A stretch of DNA of 64,000 nucleotides from Gnetum montanum (lineage: Eukaryota; Streptophyta; Gnetopsida; Gnetales; Gnetaceae): contig MNCI01015922.1 of NCBI GenBank assembly GCA_015680685.1, forward strand, positions 469,655 to 533,654, written 5' to 3'. Of this stretch, positions 36,812 to 48,837 are shown piece after piece (within the stretch, counting starts at the first letter, position 1; each line of letters begins with the position of its first letter). The translations under genes were made by a program, and so were the position numbers. The notes beneath the pieces were generated by a model, which was not told the DNA's origin, made no database searches, and was given only the letters and a program-made list of their open reading frames with translations.

Positions 36812-36993
36812 TGATGAGTAGTTGAGGTACCCCTATGCCCAACCATATGAATCATGAAGCATTCATGCACGATCTAGTTGAATTTTGTGGACTTTATGTC
36901 TTCCAGTACACTAGTCTTTTAGGAAGTGAACCTTGTCTAATAGTCATTCATTTTCTTCCAAATTACACTTGTGATGTATAAAGGTATGATTAA
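36812..36993 (-). repeat. 3' LTR of F, terminal part left of D
   Basis: Read on the minus strand this ends GGGGTACCTCAACTACTCATCA-like, the shared Athila LTR terminus. It stops at D's target duplication ATTAA (36989-36993). Confidence 0.9.
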
Positions 36994-38870
36994 TGAAATA
37001 CCATCAATTTTGGGACTCCCATGATTCAACACAATCCCGAAATTTGGGCAAGGATCACTGCAAGTGCAGTGTCATGTTGGACCTTGCAAAGAACATGGCA
37101 CCCCAAAAGTCCTAATGCCTATGAAGCTGCTTCCAAGCCTACCAACCACCCTCTATAGCACAATCAACACAACACCCAGCCAGGAGGCCAGTTTGCACAA
37201 AAGAGGCACTAGAGGTAGATTGTACAGTCTGGCAAATTTTCTATCTCCCGAGCTGACAGGCTTGCTACACTCTCTAGCTTGCCCAGCTTGACACTTGACC
37301 ATGCTAGGAGTTTTCAAAGGTGTTTAGGATAGGCTAAACAATTTGGAAATTTTTCTAATTGCGGGACCTACTACACTACGCTACGCTACACAGCGTAGCA
37401 AGCTGTGTGGAGACTGATGAAGCATCAAAGATACTTAGCCCTCCAGGGTTTTGCATGATGCATGAGCAACATGACGTAGTAAAATGTGGCAAATTTCATC
37501 AAAAACCATCTTCATTTGGGTGTTATGCTACGCTATGCTACACAGCATAGCAAGGTTTTTCTATGAAAATGCTTCTGCCAGATTGTTTTGATAAAGTAAA
37601 CATAATTGCACATGCCTTAACCATCAAACATGCTTTCTTTGCTAACATGCCAGGACATGACTAACACCCCACAACAAAGCGTTTGCAAGTTGAGTTAGAA
37701 TTCAAGCGAAACTCAGTGCTACGCTGTGCTATGCTACACAACATAGCAGGGTTAGAACACACAAAGGTCCTTTGCCAAGTGGTTCTAGCAAAAGAATTGC
37801 ATTTGGCCATGCTCTGACCTCCAATACTATGCTTGATCAGCAATTTGCTTCATTTTGCACCCCCCTATTAATTCCCAAAGTTGTCCCTACACTTGACCCT
37901 ACTCATAAGAGTAGGAAAGACATAGTCCTGGAGCACAGGCTCCACTTTGCATTCATTGTTGGCATTCTTTGTAACAAACATGGTAGTTCCTTGGATTCTG
38001 GCACATGCATCTTGAATGGTATGGTCATAGCATAGTAGGTTTCATGTTCAACGTTACACTGTAGCATAGCACACCAGCGTGACACTGCAACGTAGCACTA
38101 CACAGCAATATGGCACACCCACGTTGGCACCATGTGGGACCCAGGACACGTGGCATCCAAACCATGTCTCTCCCCCACTTCTAGCTCTATAAATACCCTA
38201 GAGAACAACATTCAAGGGGTTGGCTTTGAAGATTGGCATTTTTGGCATTTGGATTTCTTGCGATTAGCATTTTACCATTTTTGCTTTTTTGTGACTAGCT
38301 TTGGCAAAGATACTGGCAAGCAGTGGGTTGATGAACAACAAACCCCAATGGTAGTACTTCCCAAATCTCTCTTAGCCCAGCAAGCACTAGCTTATCAGCT
38401 CTGATCAGTAGGCCATTGGCAGCAGTTGAGGGGTTGTGACCATACCGTTTCATTGCAAGCTATGTCCATCCATACTACACATCTATTGTACACCTTCTCC
38501 AGCCCAAATGAAGATCAAATCCCCTAATTCTGAGGTGGTGCACTCTCTTACTTGAGCTCATTTCCTTTCATTTCGCTATATTTTGCATCATTGTCCATCA
38601 GTTCATCGCTTAAGTTACACATTTTGCCACATTTTTTTAATTATTTTGTACATTATGGCTTTTTGCACTTCAATCTCCACACATGACATTTTAAAACAAA
38701 CGTTAATGAAATGTTATTGTACACCGATTAAGTCCTTATCTGATCAACCAGACCATTTAGGGCACCCCGTTTCCATTTTTCTCCAACACAGCCCTCACAC
38801 GGATCCAGGGTTAGGCTATATGCCCAGTAACCTCTCGATGTTCCAGCCACTAATTTTTTTGGTCGCTATA
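36994..38870 (+). repeat. 5' LTR of element D
   Basis: A G-box CACGTG lies at 38147-38152 and a TATA box CTATAAATAC at 38187-38196. Clusters of GCTACGCTACACAGCGTAGC-type inverted words lie near 37365-37410, 37525-37550, 37720-37750 and 38045-38120. It lacks about 455 bp (55385-55840) that the 3' LTR has. The final CA is mutated to TA. Confidence 0.93.
38140..38200 (+). promoter_or_regulatory. D LTR promoter: G-box plus TATA box
   Basis: CACGTG at 38147-38152 and CTATAAATAC at 38187-38196 are 34 bp apart. Both are conserved in the 3' LTR at 56168-56173 and 56208-56217. Transcription would start about 30 bp after the TATA box. Confidence 0.7.
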
Positions 38871-38874
38871 GTTT

Positions 38875-38894
38875 TTGGCACTAGAAGGAGGGCC
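38875..38894 (+). other. Candidate primer-binding site of D
   Basis: TGGCACTAGAAGGAGGGCC follows the 5' LTR by five bases. Its TGG start fits pairing with a tRNA CCA end. I do not assign the tRNA; if GGCACT was once GGCGCT, it shows the same CpG decay as A's site. Confidence 0.55.
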
Positions 38895-39463
38895 TTCCTT
38901 GTTCCCTTTCTATGCATCAAAGGTAATCCTGCACACTGTATGTACGACATCACCTACTAGCATAGACGTGACTCCCTTGCGGTTGTTTACACACCGAGTG
39001 ATGCAGACTAGTCGCAACAATAGTTCCTCTGGAACCCTACAAGATGAAAGCCTCCAACTGTTTACTGTATCACGTTACTCTGCAACTACACTACGCTGCC
39101 TATGTCTTGTGTGGCATAGCGATCCAATCAGTGTGATATGTTGACCACGTAACACCCATCTACAATGTTACGCTACTCACTGTGTAACACCTGTCTACAG
39201 TGTTATGCTACTTACTACCTAATTCCCTCTATTGTGTTACGCTATCCATCATGTTACACTGCCTACATCCTCTGCATCGTAGCAGTCCTTCTTAGTTTAG
39301 CAAGCATGACAGTGAAGGAAACCAATTTTTGACACTTCTAAGCATACCCAGTTTCAGCCTCCTCTTTTACGCTTTTTCAACTACAACTACTCAGCATGAT
39401 AGCACACTGTCTGCAACCGTTGCTTACACACCCTTTTTGTTTCCACCTATTTCATAATAGAAA
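38895..39463 (+). other. D untranslated leader with TTACGCTAC words
   Basis: No convincing coding region is present. Words such as GTTACGCTACTCACTGTGTAA and ACAGTGTTATGCTAC repeat at 39060-39290, continuing the inverted-word style of the LTR. The short ORFs here overlap that repeat. Confidence 0.6.
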
Positions 39464-41900
39464 ATGATTCCTGCGATCACTTTCATTCCCACCTTGAACA
39501 TGGAAGTGCCTTACTCTATCCAAAACACAACAAGTCCTAAGCAACCTCCCAGCCCAGTGTTGACGCCACGACAGTCCCTCAAATAGTGGCAACAATTGTC
39601 CAAATGCCTGCCAAAAGACAAGGGTCGGTACAACTTTCTGTGTGTGAAAATGCAAGCCAATCTACCCTTAGAATGTCGTGAATTCAAAGAAAAACATAAC
39701 TTCAAGTTCATTTATCAGAATGGGAGGGAGTTCATCCCTACTCCCGATATCACCATCCCATTGACCCAGACGTATCAATGGATGCTGAACCAACATGTCT
39801 AAGTAAGTAGGGCAAGAGAACTTATGAAGAAACCTTCCAATATGGCCAAGAAGAGTTGGAATCCCACTCAAAAGATGGTGGTCCAATCTATACCACAAGT
39901 GTCCCTTCTACATCCATTGCCCATTCACATCAGTCACAATTTTCCATCCCCTTTCCTATCAGCATGACAGTGTCACAACCTCAACCCTCCATGGCAATGG
40001 GTAGTCACCCAATGTTTTCAACATACTAGCATATAGGCCCTTCAACTTCATTCCCAGTCACTCTTCCTTCTCAGTCTACCCTAGTATCACACTCAACATC
40101 AATGATGTCTACGCTACCATATGTACACACTCTACCTACGTCACAACTTCATGTAGGTTCTACTTCAATCCCCTCATCTGCACCTATCCCACCATTAGTA
40201 GCAAGTCCAACCTCAACCACATGGTGGGCAACAACCACCTCTTTTCTAGCAACTCATATGTCTCACGTGTAACCATATGTGCAGCCTCAAACATATCAAT
40301 TCCTACATGTAGCATAACCAAGCATGGAGTCGTGGGCCACCCACACCACTAGGCAAATGATTACCCATACGCCACCACCTATGGCATCCATTCCTGCAGC
40401 ACCACCTACTAGGTTGTGGGCTACTCAAACACCATCGTTGGTGGGAGTTGCTCCTGCAGCATCCCTGATGGGATTGGTAGCTGCACCATTGGTGCCACCA
40501 GCAATGGCTACTTCAACAGCCTCACAACCACCTGTAACATTCCTAGGTCTAGATCAAGCTTTCCAACTCATCCAAACCCTCACTGAAGAGATCAAATGGC
40601 TTAAGGCCGCTGGTTCTAAAACTATCCAGGTCATGGAATTTTACCATGATGATCCTATCAACTCAACTATCCCTATGCTCACATTGCCCCCTGGGGTGCC
40701 ACTCCCCCAATTTACAAAATACAATGGGAAAGGTAATCAAAATGCACATTTGATAACCTTCAAGTCTGAATCCTTATTGTTGCAACCGTGGCCTCACACC
40801 ATCATCCATGTCTTTGCCATGTCTTTGACAAGTAAAGCCATAGATTGGTATTGTGCACTTCCACGTGCCTCTATCTCCACCTTGGAAGAGCTACTGAGTC
40901 AATTCATGACTCGTTTTAAGTACAACTTAAAACTGGAAGTCACTCTAGACCAGCTCATGAATGTTAAGCAGGAATCGCTAGAATCTATACAAAGATTCAT
41001 ACAATGATGGAGTGCAACCTTGAATGAAATACATGAACTAATTACTAAGGCTCACTTGTTGGCTATCTTTAAGGGTGTAGTAAATGACTTCATTAAGTCT
41101 AAGCTCTACTACCGGGCCCCGTGGTCCCTTAGCCAAGCATTTGCTCAAACCAAGAGCATTCAAGACGCAGCTGAAGCCAATAGGGACCCAACCTATGTGA
41201 CCTATAAAATGCACATAGTAAGAAAGACAAAGAGAAGGGCAAGGCCACAACAACAACAGTGGCTACTGTGGCCAAGGAAACCAAGCCCAATAATAGCAAC
41301 AACAAAAAAGCTGCCACAACACCCAACGCTCCCACTAATGCCACACTTGGCTCCAGCAACACAAGTCAGTCCTTGGCCTCAACACCTATAGTGCCAACCC
41401 AGCCAACGCCAAACTTTGAGTGCAAGGACTGCTCAAAGTAGACATCATTATTAATTAAGCCTTCAAAACTCTTGAAGCAATTGTTGGAAGTCGAGTGTAT
41501 ACAACATAAGTGAATGTCAGAGGAGGCTATTAAACGCCATCAAAGGTACTGTGGAGTTCTTCAGAACCCCTCCTTAGCTATGCCCAATGAACCGCTAGTG
41601 CCTAAGAATTTCAGGTTAGAGCATTTCTGTGACTATCACCAACTGTGTGATCATGATACAAATTACTGCTTAGCATTAAAAGATGACATACAATGCATGA
41701 TAGATCAAGGTAAGCTGGTCTTGGATGAGAGCAGTCCCATTCAACCTAAAAACCAGTCAATGGGTGTTTACAAAGATCCTCTCAACACTAATAACGCAGG
41801 TTACACCATCAACGTTATCGGCATTGATAGTAATCCTAAATCATCATAGCAATCATTTGTGGTTCATGTGCCTCCTCACAACGTAGAAACGCCAACAACA
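39464..41900 (+). pseudogene. D gag (decayed, Ogre type)
   Basis: An ATG at 39464 opens MIPAITFIPTLNMEVP and, past one CAG-to-TAG stop, reaches LTQTYQWMLNQHV at about 39800. A proline/threonine-rich region follows. The capsid-like core is open at 40324-41007: QFTKYNGKGNQNAHL, SLTSKAIDWYCALPRASISTLEEL, FMTRFKYNLKLEVTLDQL, in the arrangement of Ogre gag. It continues at 41020-41200. The C-terminal finger is FCDYHQLCDHDTNYCLALKDDI at 41632-41700. The protein would form the particle shell. It is broken by a handful of stops and shifts. Confidence 0.9.
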
Positions 41901-42421
41901 ACTAAGTCGCAAACTCCCTTTGTCATTAGGACCCCTTGCTAGACACCTCCTACACCATTTGTGCTGAAAACCACACTACAACCCACTATAACAATGCAGG
42001 CACCATTTTTCGTCAAGGTGCCAAGGCATGCAAGTTCCCCCCAACCCAAGATCCAGTGACGAATGCTGCACCCTAGCCTCCCAATCCAAAGAAGTGTGAA
42101 GAGCACCTAGTAGACAAGCTAGCTAGGGAACGTACCGCACTAGGTCCTCCTAAGCCTACCCCCTTGTCAGCAGTGCCTATGGCCTCTTCCTGATCAGCTG
42201 CCGATAGCAAAACATAGGCATAGCCATCACCATCTCGTCCAAGAAGGCCTAGTGCTCAACCTGAAGCTACTCCTTCTTGAGAAATTCACCTCCTAGGGCA
42301 TATGGAAGAGGAAAAGGCTAATAAACAACAAGACAATGGGTAAGACTTACTGAATGCCCTTTCATAAGTTAAACAGGCCTTAAGGCAAAAAAATACAACA
42401 TTAAGCCTATACAACCGGATA

Positions 42422-43258
42422 ATGACTTCTGTAACCCATCATGAGGCAATGGTTCGCATGTTGACCTCTATTCCCATTAGCAAAAACCTGCCAACTAAAA
42501 AGAAAGCCATTCAAGCAGTCATGCTTCCCCCCATGATCGAAGAACCATGGCCCATCCAACTAACATTCCATGGCAAGTCCATTAAAGATGACCCTCAAAA
42601 GGGTCAAGTAACAACCACTCCCATGTTCATCACCATTCGAGTGGGCCAATACAAAATTCGTAGGGTACATGTTGATGATGGAGCTACCATCAACGTAATC
42701 CCATTTCCTATTGTTGACAAGTTGGGCTTGGTAGATCAAATCAAGCCCACATCAACTTCATGCCTTAAGTCTTTCAATGGGGTGTGTGTGGTGGTCAAGG
42801 GAACTACCCACATCAACTTCGTGGTAGGGGACCAGTTCCCCATGAGTGCAGTATTCATCGTGGTGGAGGAGATTCCTAGGTTTAACTTGATCCTGGGGAG
42901 ATCATGATTGGCCCAACTAAGGGTTGTTTCCTCACCTATACATCAGGAAATCCACTTACCCTACGTAGGCAAGGAAGTGGTGATTTACGGTGACGAAGTG
43001 GCTCCCCAAGCCATAAACAATGTGGAAGTGGAGCAAGGTTTAGAGATAGAAATTTCTGAAAAAGAAGCCCCTATTCAAACTAAAATACCATGTGTGACAG
43101 ATGAACAAGCCAAAGCCATCAACTCAAGTGAAGAAACATCGTGGGCCAAGTTGCCCTTTCAAATGGTAGATGATAACATAGACGAATACCACTACAAGGC
43201 GTCTTGGACATATGCCTCACCTAACCCACACTGGGTTAGAAAGCAATTACATGATTGA
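42422..43258 (+). pseudogene. D protease and end of gag-pro frame
   Basis: The frame is open at 42422-42907 and, after one TGA (probably a former TGG, after LGRS), at 42908-43258. The active-site region reads RRVHVDDGATINVIP, with the D-x-G at about 42674-42682, and FNLILGRS (42883-42906) is the second conserved motif. Changing the usual S/T after the first Asp to D may be decay. The remainder, ending QLHD* at 43258, closes gag-pro. RT does not follow directly: about 6 kb separates them, as Ogre elements separate pro from RT by an intron, but much longer. Confidence 0.88.
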
Positions 43259-43308
43259 AACTTATTTTTACATCACTTCAGCAAATCATTATACTTCTGG
43301 TTTCCCAA

Positions 43309-43478
43309 TTTACATTTTACATTAAATTTATTATTTGCATGATTTACATTTTATGTTAAGTTTTCCATTTGCATAATTTACATTTTACATAAAGTTTGCT
43401 ATCTGCACGATTTACATTTTACATTAAGTTTGTCGTTTGCATTATTTACATTTTACATTAAGTTTGCTAATAGCATTA
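43309..43478 (+). repeat. 34-bp minisatellite downstream of D protease
   Basis: Five copies of a unit starting TTTACATTTTACATTAAGTT begin at 43309, 43343, 43378, 43411 and 43445. It abuts the next array. Confidence 0.85.
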
Positions 43479-43502
43479 CCCTTGTCACCAACACCTTACG
43501 CA

Positions 43503-43663
43503 ATGGCCCAAAATGGCCTAAAACTAGTAATGGCCCAAAATGGTCTAAAACTGGCAATGACCCAAAATGGCCTAAAACTAGTAATGGCCCGAAATGGCCT
43601 AAAACTAGCAATGGCCCGAAATGGCCTTAAACTATTGCCATGGCCTGAAACGGCCTAAAACTA
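43503..43663 (+). repeat. 27-bp minisatellite with CCTAAAACTAG core
   Basis: About six copies of TGGCCCAAAATGGCCTAAAA plus CTAGTAA follow at exactly 27-bp steps (43504, 43531, 43558 and so on). Because 27 is a multiple of three, three frames stay open (NGPKWPKTS repeats), but this is not a gene. Its CTAAAACTAGCAATGG tail resembles the other D and E arrays. Confidence 0.88.
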
Positions 43664-43751
43664 GAACAAGAGTCCCACAAGGGATCCAAATGCATCAATA
43701 AAAAATTAATTAACTAAAAAAGGATGAAATAATTGTTTCACATTATGTTCT

Positions 43752-46700
43752 TCATAAAATTTCAATCCATACAATAGCGTTTACAAAAAACTGAAATCCA
43801 GAAAAAAATAAAATAAAAATAAAATCTTTCACCACCACGCTATAAGTCCCATCCAACATCTTCATCTCTAACTCCACTAGGTCCCGCACCTCCATTTGGA
43901 TCTTGCATAAGACAAAAAACAAATTAATAAACCAAACTACAATAAGGCTCCCATAAAATAAGCTATGACACAATAAAGAATGACTAACCTAAGATGGCCC
44001 CGTGTCCATTTCGGAGGGTATCTTATCCATGCCAACCGCTAGATGTCATAGGATCTCCTTCTTGATTAGGTTGGCCCAATCTTCCTGTCCCAGATCAACG
44101 CTTGCCGCAACTTTCCCATTCTCCATAGTTGTCCATCTGGGTGGCCCTAGAGAGAAGGTGGTGGTAGTGGTCTCCCTGGAAGGTAGGGTCATCTCTCTTT
44201 CAGGAGACTCACTTACCACTATTGGTTGCGTGAACGTTTCATAGGCCTTAGCAGTGCCAATGACATCGAGAAATAACTTATGGGTATGTAACTCAACGGA
44301 AGCATCCCGATATTGCCGACGATAGGCAGCACGTTCCATTTTATACATGTGCTTATGGTTCTTTTGTGTTTGCCCCCACTCATAGACTTTGGCACTGTAG
44401 TCCTTCCAGTCTTGATTCTTTTAGGCCAGAAGGTCCATCTACAAGCGTTGTTCAATAATCTCATAGGTGGCCTCATTCTTGCTCCACACAGTTGACTAGT
44501 ATCTTGCATAGTCAATTATTGTCGTACGCCAACTACCATCGCGAGTGTCGCGAGCCAATAAAAATTCATTTTTGGATCATAGATCATCCAACTCAATTGA
44601 TTGGCTAGCCTTCTCTTTCTCAAGTTTTTGCACACTCTTCCAAAGATCCTTGTTGACACGCCTGCACTCCCACAATGATTGTGCTGAATAGAGCACACAC
44701 TTGCTCATTTCCTCATATACATCATAAGGAACTTCAGTCACTTCTTGTGGGAGTATAGGTACAACGTCAACCTTGACCGCCTGTCTGGTGTCCCACTTGA
44801 GACGAGAAGCTGTCAATCACACACAAGAAGGCATTAGTCATATGATGATGAAAAAATGCAATAACTTGGAGAGCTTAACATTGTAATTTAAACATACCTA
44901 TCTCAGGATCGATTTGCCTTAGGTGATCAATCATGTCATTGATCACCCCCTCCATAAAAGAAAATTTATCAGGGATCTTGATCCATGGTTGGAGGCGAAT
45001 CAAGGAAGAAGAGTCGGGGGCCTTAACAGTGATGTCTGCTACATAAAAAAACACGTTAGCAATGACGAAGAGGAGGACAACAAAACTATAAAGCAACATA
45101 AAAGACAGTGCAACGCTCCTACCCAACAATCCCTCAGGGGTGATAGTGGAGGGATCGTCCATCGACACACTATCAAGCAAGCGATCAAACTCACCAACAT
45201 CGAATTATAGCCCTTCCCCTTCTAGCTGACTCAATAATGTGGCAACATCTTCCACAGTCATATGCCCCTTAGGTACTGGGGCACGCTCCGCAAAAGGATC
45301 ATTGGTAGTAAGGGCCTCTTCCACTATGGCAGGTGCCTCTTGCTCTATAGACAGGGCCTCCTATTCCTCTGTAGTCAAGGTCTCTTCTTCCTCTATAGCG
45401 GGGGCCCCTACTTCAGGAGCCAAAACCTCTTCTTCTTCTTCTTTTGTTAAACACGTCTAAGGCAAGTAGGCTAGCCTAATATAAAATCAAGAACTAACTA
45501 ATGAAACAACTAAACACACTTACTAGTTGTGGGCTACACCTTACGAACCTTGATCCATAACTTTCTCCCCCTCTTTTCATTAGTGTGGGGAGGTTCCTCC
45601 GCAGGATGACACTTTTTATGCTACAACCTGGTTTTCACCGTTTCTACAATGAGGCGTTCCCCCCTTAACACATTGCCTATGTTACTAGGAGGTGCCTCTC
45701 CAACGCTATCCAGGGCACAAAAGGTATGCCCCACTTGATCCTTCGTCGTTATCGAAAGTGATTCCCCAATGGCTTATAGGGGGTCTTGGGATCAGGTGGT
45801 ACGAAACACTTGGAAAATCCATGGCTTGGATATCTAGGTGCGATCCTACTGCACCTAGGTGCCATTCTCATGGACCACCAAGAATTTTGCAAACCATTGC
45901 AAGTAGGCTATGAAGAAGGCATAGTATACGTTGAAACGAGAATCAAGCTTCTCACGAAGCTTGACAATTTCACCATGCAAGCCTTCAAAAAGGTACTTGG
46001 CCTAGTTGTAGCGGGTCCCTTCTTCCATAATGTCCCTCATTATCCAAGCTTGCTCTACTCCAAGGATTTTTTCATGGAAGAGTAACTTGGGGACGACATG
46101 AGCTCGGAACATAGGGTAAACCTTTTGGGCCACCCCTAGCCTGACCATATGCATATAAATTTCCTTTCAATCCTTACTCATCCCTAGCCATGCCTCTATG
46201 TCCTCCTGGTGGTTAACATCCTTGTTGGTCTTATCCCCTATAGGTAGACCGTCAAAGGGAACAATGAAAAGATCTGCAAAAACTTTTTCATTAATCTCAA
46301 ACACCACCCACACATTGTGAACCCATGTGCAGAAGCAGTTAGCCTTTTCGAAAAAGGAATCAACTAGGGATAGCATTTCTACAGCTGGGACACTTGGATT
46401 TATTACTAGGAATAAATCCATAAGCCCAACCTCCTGAATGTTGTGAACTAGGGTGGCTAGGGCCCCATTGCAAAGCCAACGTTGCGTCACATCCACCTCC
46501 TCGTACTTGAAGAAGAGGTTCGTTTCATCATGCCCAGAGGTGATTACTGTAACCTCTTGGGATTCACTTGCTACTGTAAGTGTCAACAACAAAAATTAGC
46601 AAAAAGAAAAAGCAAAATCATCACTTGAACACACATAAAAAATAAATGCATAATTTAATGCACCATGTCTGAATGGCGTAGGAAATGGTGGAATTTCCAC

Positions 46701-48470
46701 CAGAATGTCTTCTACGGTAAGAGCCCGGCAGGATGCCCATTTGCTATCCAACCAGCCAAGTTCTTCACCTTTCACATAGAACTTGGCATACTTAGTTGGA
46801 TAGGTTTTGAAATCAAGTCCAAGTTTCTCTATGACATCGACACGTACATTCTCAGTAGAAGAGAACTCTTGCAGAGCCGTTTTGGCCAACGCCAATGTAT
46901 CCTCGTTACCATGAAGACCATCCTTGTCAATATAAAACCTGGTAACATGCAAAGCACGGTAAGCATTTTTGACTAGTGCAAGACAAATGATACAACATGT
47001 TTAAAACATCTTCATAGGACTCACTCGCCAGCACAATAAATGGTCCTAGGTGGGTTCTGGAAGTAGGTGCCCATGTGACAGGCGATGAACAACGTGTCGT
47101 ATTGATGATAACATTTAAATTCGGGCATGTCCCAAATCCAACACAAGCATCTTAAGCCTCTTGGGTGACGATTTGAGCCTTCTACCCCCTTTTCTTCAAT
47201 CGACCCATCAGTAATGAACTTCAAAATGCCCCAGTTCACCTCGGGCAACAACATTTCAACAAGTACAATGGCTATCTCGGCCGATAAGTGTGACCACACT
47301 ATCATACTAAAGTGGTAAAGGAGGAACTATAGGAATTCCTGTGCACCTTTCCGGAACTAGACCACCTGATGCCCTACCCATGCATGGGGAGGGGGACATT
47401 GGCCATGTGTTCACTTAGGTAGCATAGGACTCCCACTAGCTCAAGAACAATCAAGACGGGTTTCAACATGACCCTGCGCAAAATAACAAAAAGTGTTAGT
47501 ACAGTGTTCAAGTGACGATTACTGAGTAGCATAGCATTACCCTCAGTGTACAAATTTTTTCCTTAGGCACAAAATAGTAAGTCCTCAACACAATAAAATA
47601 GAACCAAACATTACATGTAGCATAGCAGGGTGTCACACGTAGCGTGGCGTAGCGGATGCACCCTGCATAGTGTAGCGTCGTAGGCATGCCTTACGCAACA
47701 CAATGTAGCAGGCATGCCCTATGCAATGTAGCATAGCAGGCACACCCTGTACAATGTAGTAGCATAGCGGGCCTACAAGCATAGTAGCATGGTAGCTATG
47801 GCAGTATAGCAACATAGCGTAACAAGAAAAAAAATGTAACATAGTAATAGGCACAATGTCAAACACAATGTGACTTAAGAAAAAATGCATACAACGTTCC
47901 TGTTTCCTAGGCCCTACCCCACAGCATGAAAGGTAGCAAAATAAAATGCAAACACAACTAAAACTCCCCCTGCACATGCTATGCTATGCTAGACATACAC
48001 TACTCTTCCTAAGAAACTTAACAAACAAAAATCCCCTCCAACGATGGTACGCTACGTTGAGCGTGTGCTACGCCACCCAGAATCACCCAAACCCCTGCAA
48101 TGGCGCAATGGCCATTCCCAAAAATGCTGGCCGGGGTGGTGCCATGTGCAGTCGTAGCGTAGCGACCGCCATGGTCACCGTGATCAGAGTGGCGATAGCC
48201 ATGGCATAGCAGCCAAATCGACAAAAAGGTAATAAAAATAGTTACCGTGTAGCAATAGTGCTGACCGTAGCAACCAAGACATAAGGATGGCAATAAAAAA
48301 ATCTAGCTTGAAAAATTACACAATGAAAACGAGGGTAGCGTAGCGAATTACTGGGCAGATGGAGCCTCCTGCCACTCCTCAACGCATGCCTTGGGAAGAT
48401 GTCATAGGGTGCACCCCCCTTCGTCTAGATTAGCAAGCCCCTGATGCCTGTGTTCACTGTTGTGCGCCAT
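43752..48470 (-). pseudogene. Antisense eight-exon accessory gene of element D
   Basis: The function is unknown. On the strand opposite to gag-pol I see an ATG at 48470 and exons 48470-48352, 47473-47025, 46938-46664, 46573-45524, 45456-45123, 45038-44898, 44809-43989 and 43901-43752. The seven introns are 878, 86, 90, 67, 84, 88 and 87 nt, and all have GT and AG ends (for example donors GTGAGTCC, GTAAGTGT, GTATGTTT; acceptors TTGCGCAG, GTTACCAG, CTTACAG, ATTGACAG). Codon phase matches across introns 1, 2, 3, 5 and 6, and across 7 if a TAG there was CAG. Exon 2 has a one-base frameshift and junction 4 is out of frame. The protein would be about 1100 residues: exon 4 contains FFEKANCFCTWVHNVWVVFEINEK, exon 5 is acidic (KEEEEEV, EDVATLL, FDRLLDS), exon 7 is helical and charged (LQKLEKEK-like, YRRQYRDASVEL), and exon 8 ends with a hydrophobic stretch. 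About 15 stops remain, mostly TAG/TGA. Confidence 0.75.
47474..48351 (-). other. First intron of the antisense gene, rich in GTAGCGTAGC words
   Basis: This 878-nt intron holds many copies of GTAGCATAGC, GTAGCGTAGC and their complements (dense at 47615-47830 and 48040-48190). The same words fill D's LTRs and leader. No coding sequence is evident on either strand; the short ORFs across it translate the repeat. Confidence 0.65.
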
Positions 48471-48593
48471 CCTCTTACTCACAAACTTAGCTGTATCAAC
48501 TGCTACGCTGTCTCTCAGCTTGACCATGCTACACTCTGGGTGTGGGGTGTAGGCTCTAATAGTAAAAGTAACCAGATTACCGCGGGGTAATCC

Positions 48594-48664
48594 CCTATTT
48601 ATAGCCTATGTGGCTAAAATACCTGTTACTTTTTAGGGTCTCCCATGTCCTATGCGTCACGTGG
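48594..48664 (-). promoter_or_regulatory. Antisense promoter: G-box and TATA box
   Basis: On the minus strand CACGTG (48658-48663) is followed 53 bp later by CTATAAATAG (48604-48595). The gene's ATG is 125 nt further on, leaving room for a roughly 95-nt 5' UTR. D's LTR promoter has the same pair (CACGTG, CTATAAATAC) at 34-bp spacing. This supports independent transcription of the antisense gene. Confidence 0.65.
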
Positions 48665-48837
48665 GATGTTCTACATTCCACGCATGACACGAAGCACCCT
48701 TGTCTATTGTAGTGTAGCAGGGGACATCCTTGTCCCCTACAATGTATCATGGGTCTACTACAACATAGCATGCAACTACAACATAGCATGTAGAGGCTTT
48801 AAATTTTTTACTTCACTTTCTTACAATGTGGCCCTGG

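Noticed and set aside
37064-38035. Several ORFs in the D 5' LTR
   Set aside because: They are within the LTR, differ from the frames open in the 3' LTR, and show no protein motif.
43430-43658. Two overlapping ORFs with NGPKWPKTS or MAQNGLKL repeats
   Set aside because: They arise because the minisatellite period is 27 bp, a multiple of three; no start context or partner supports a gene.
43503-43663. Tandem array considered as CRISPR-like
   Set aside because: Units are directly adjacent without unique spacers, and the context is a plant retrotransposon.
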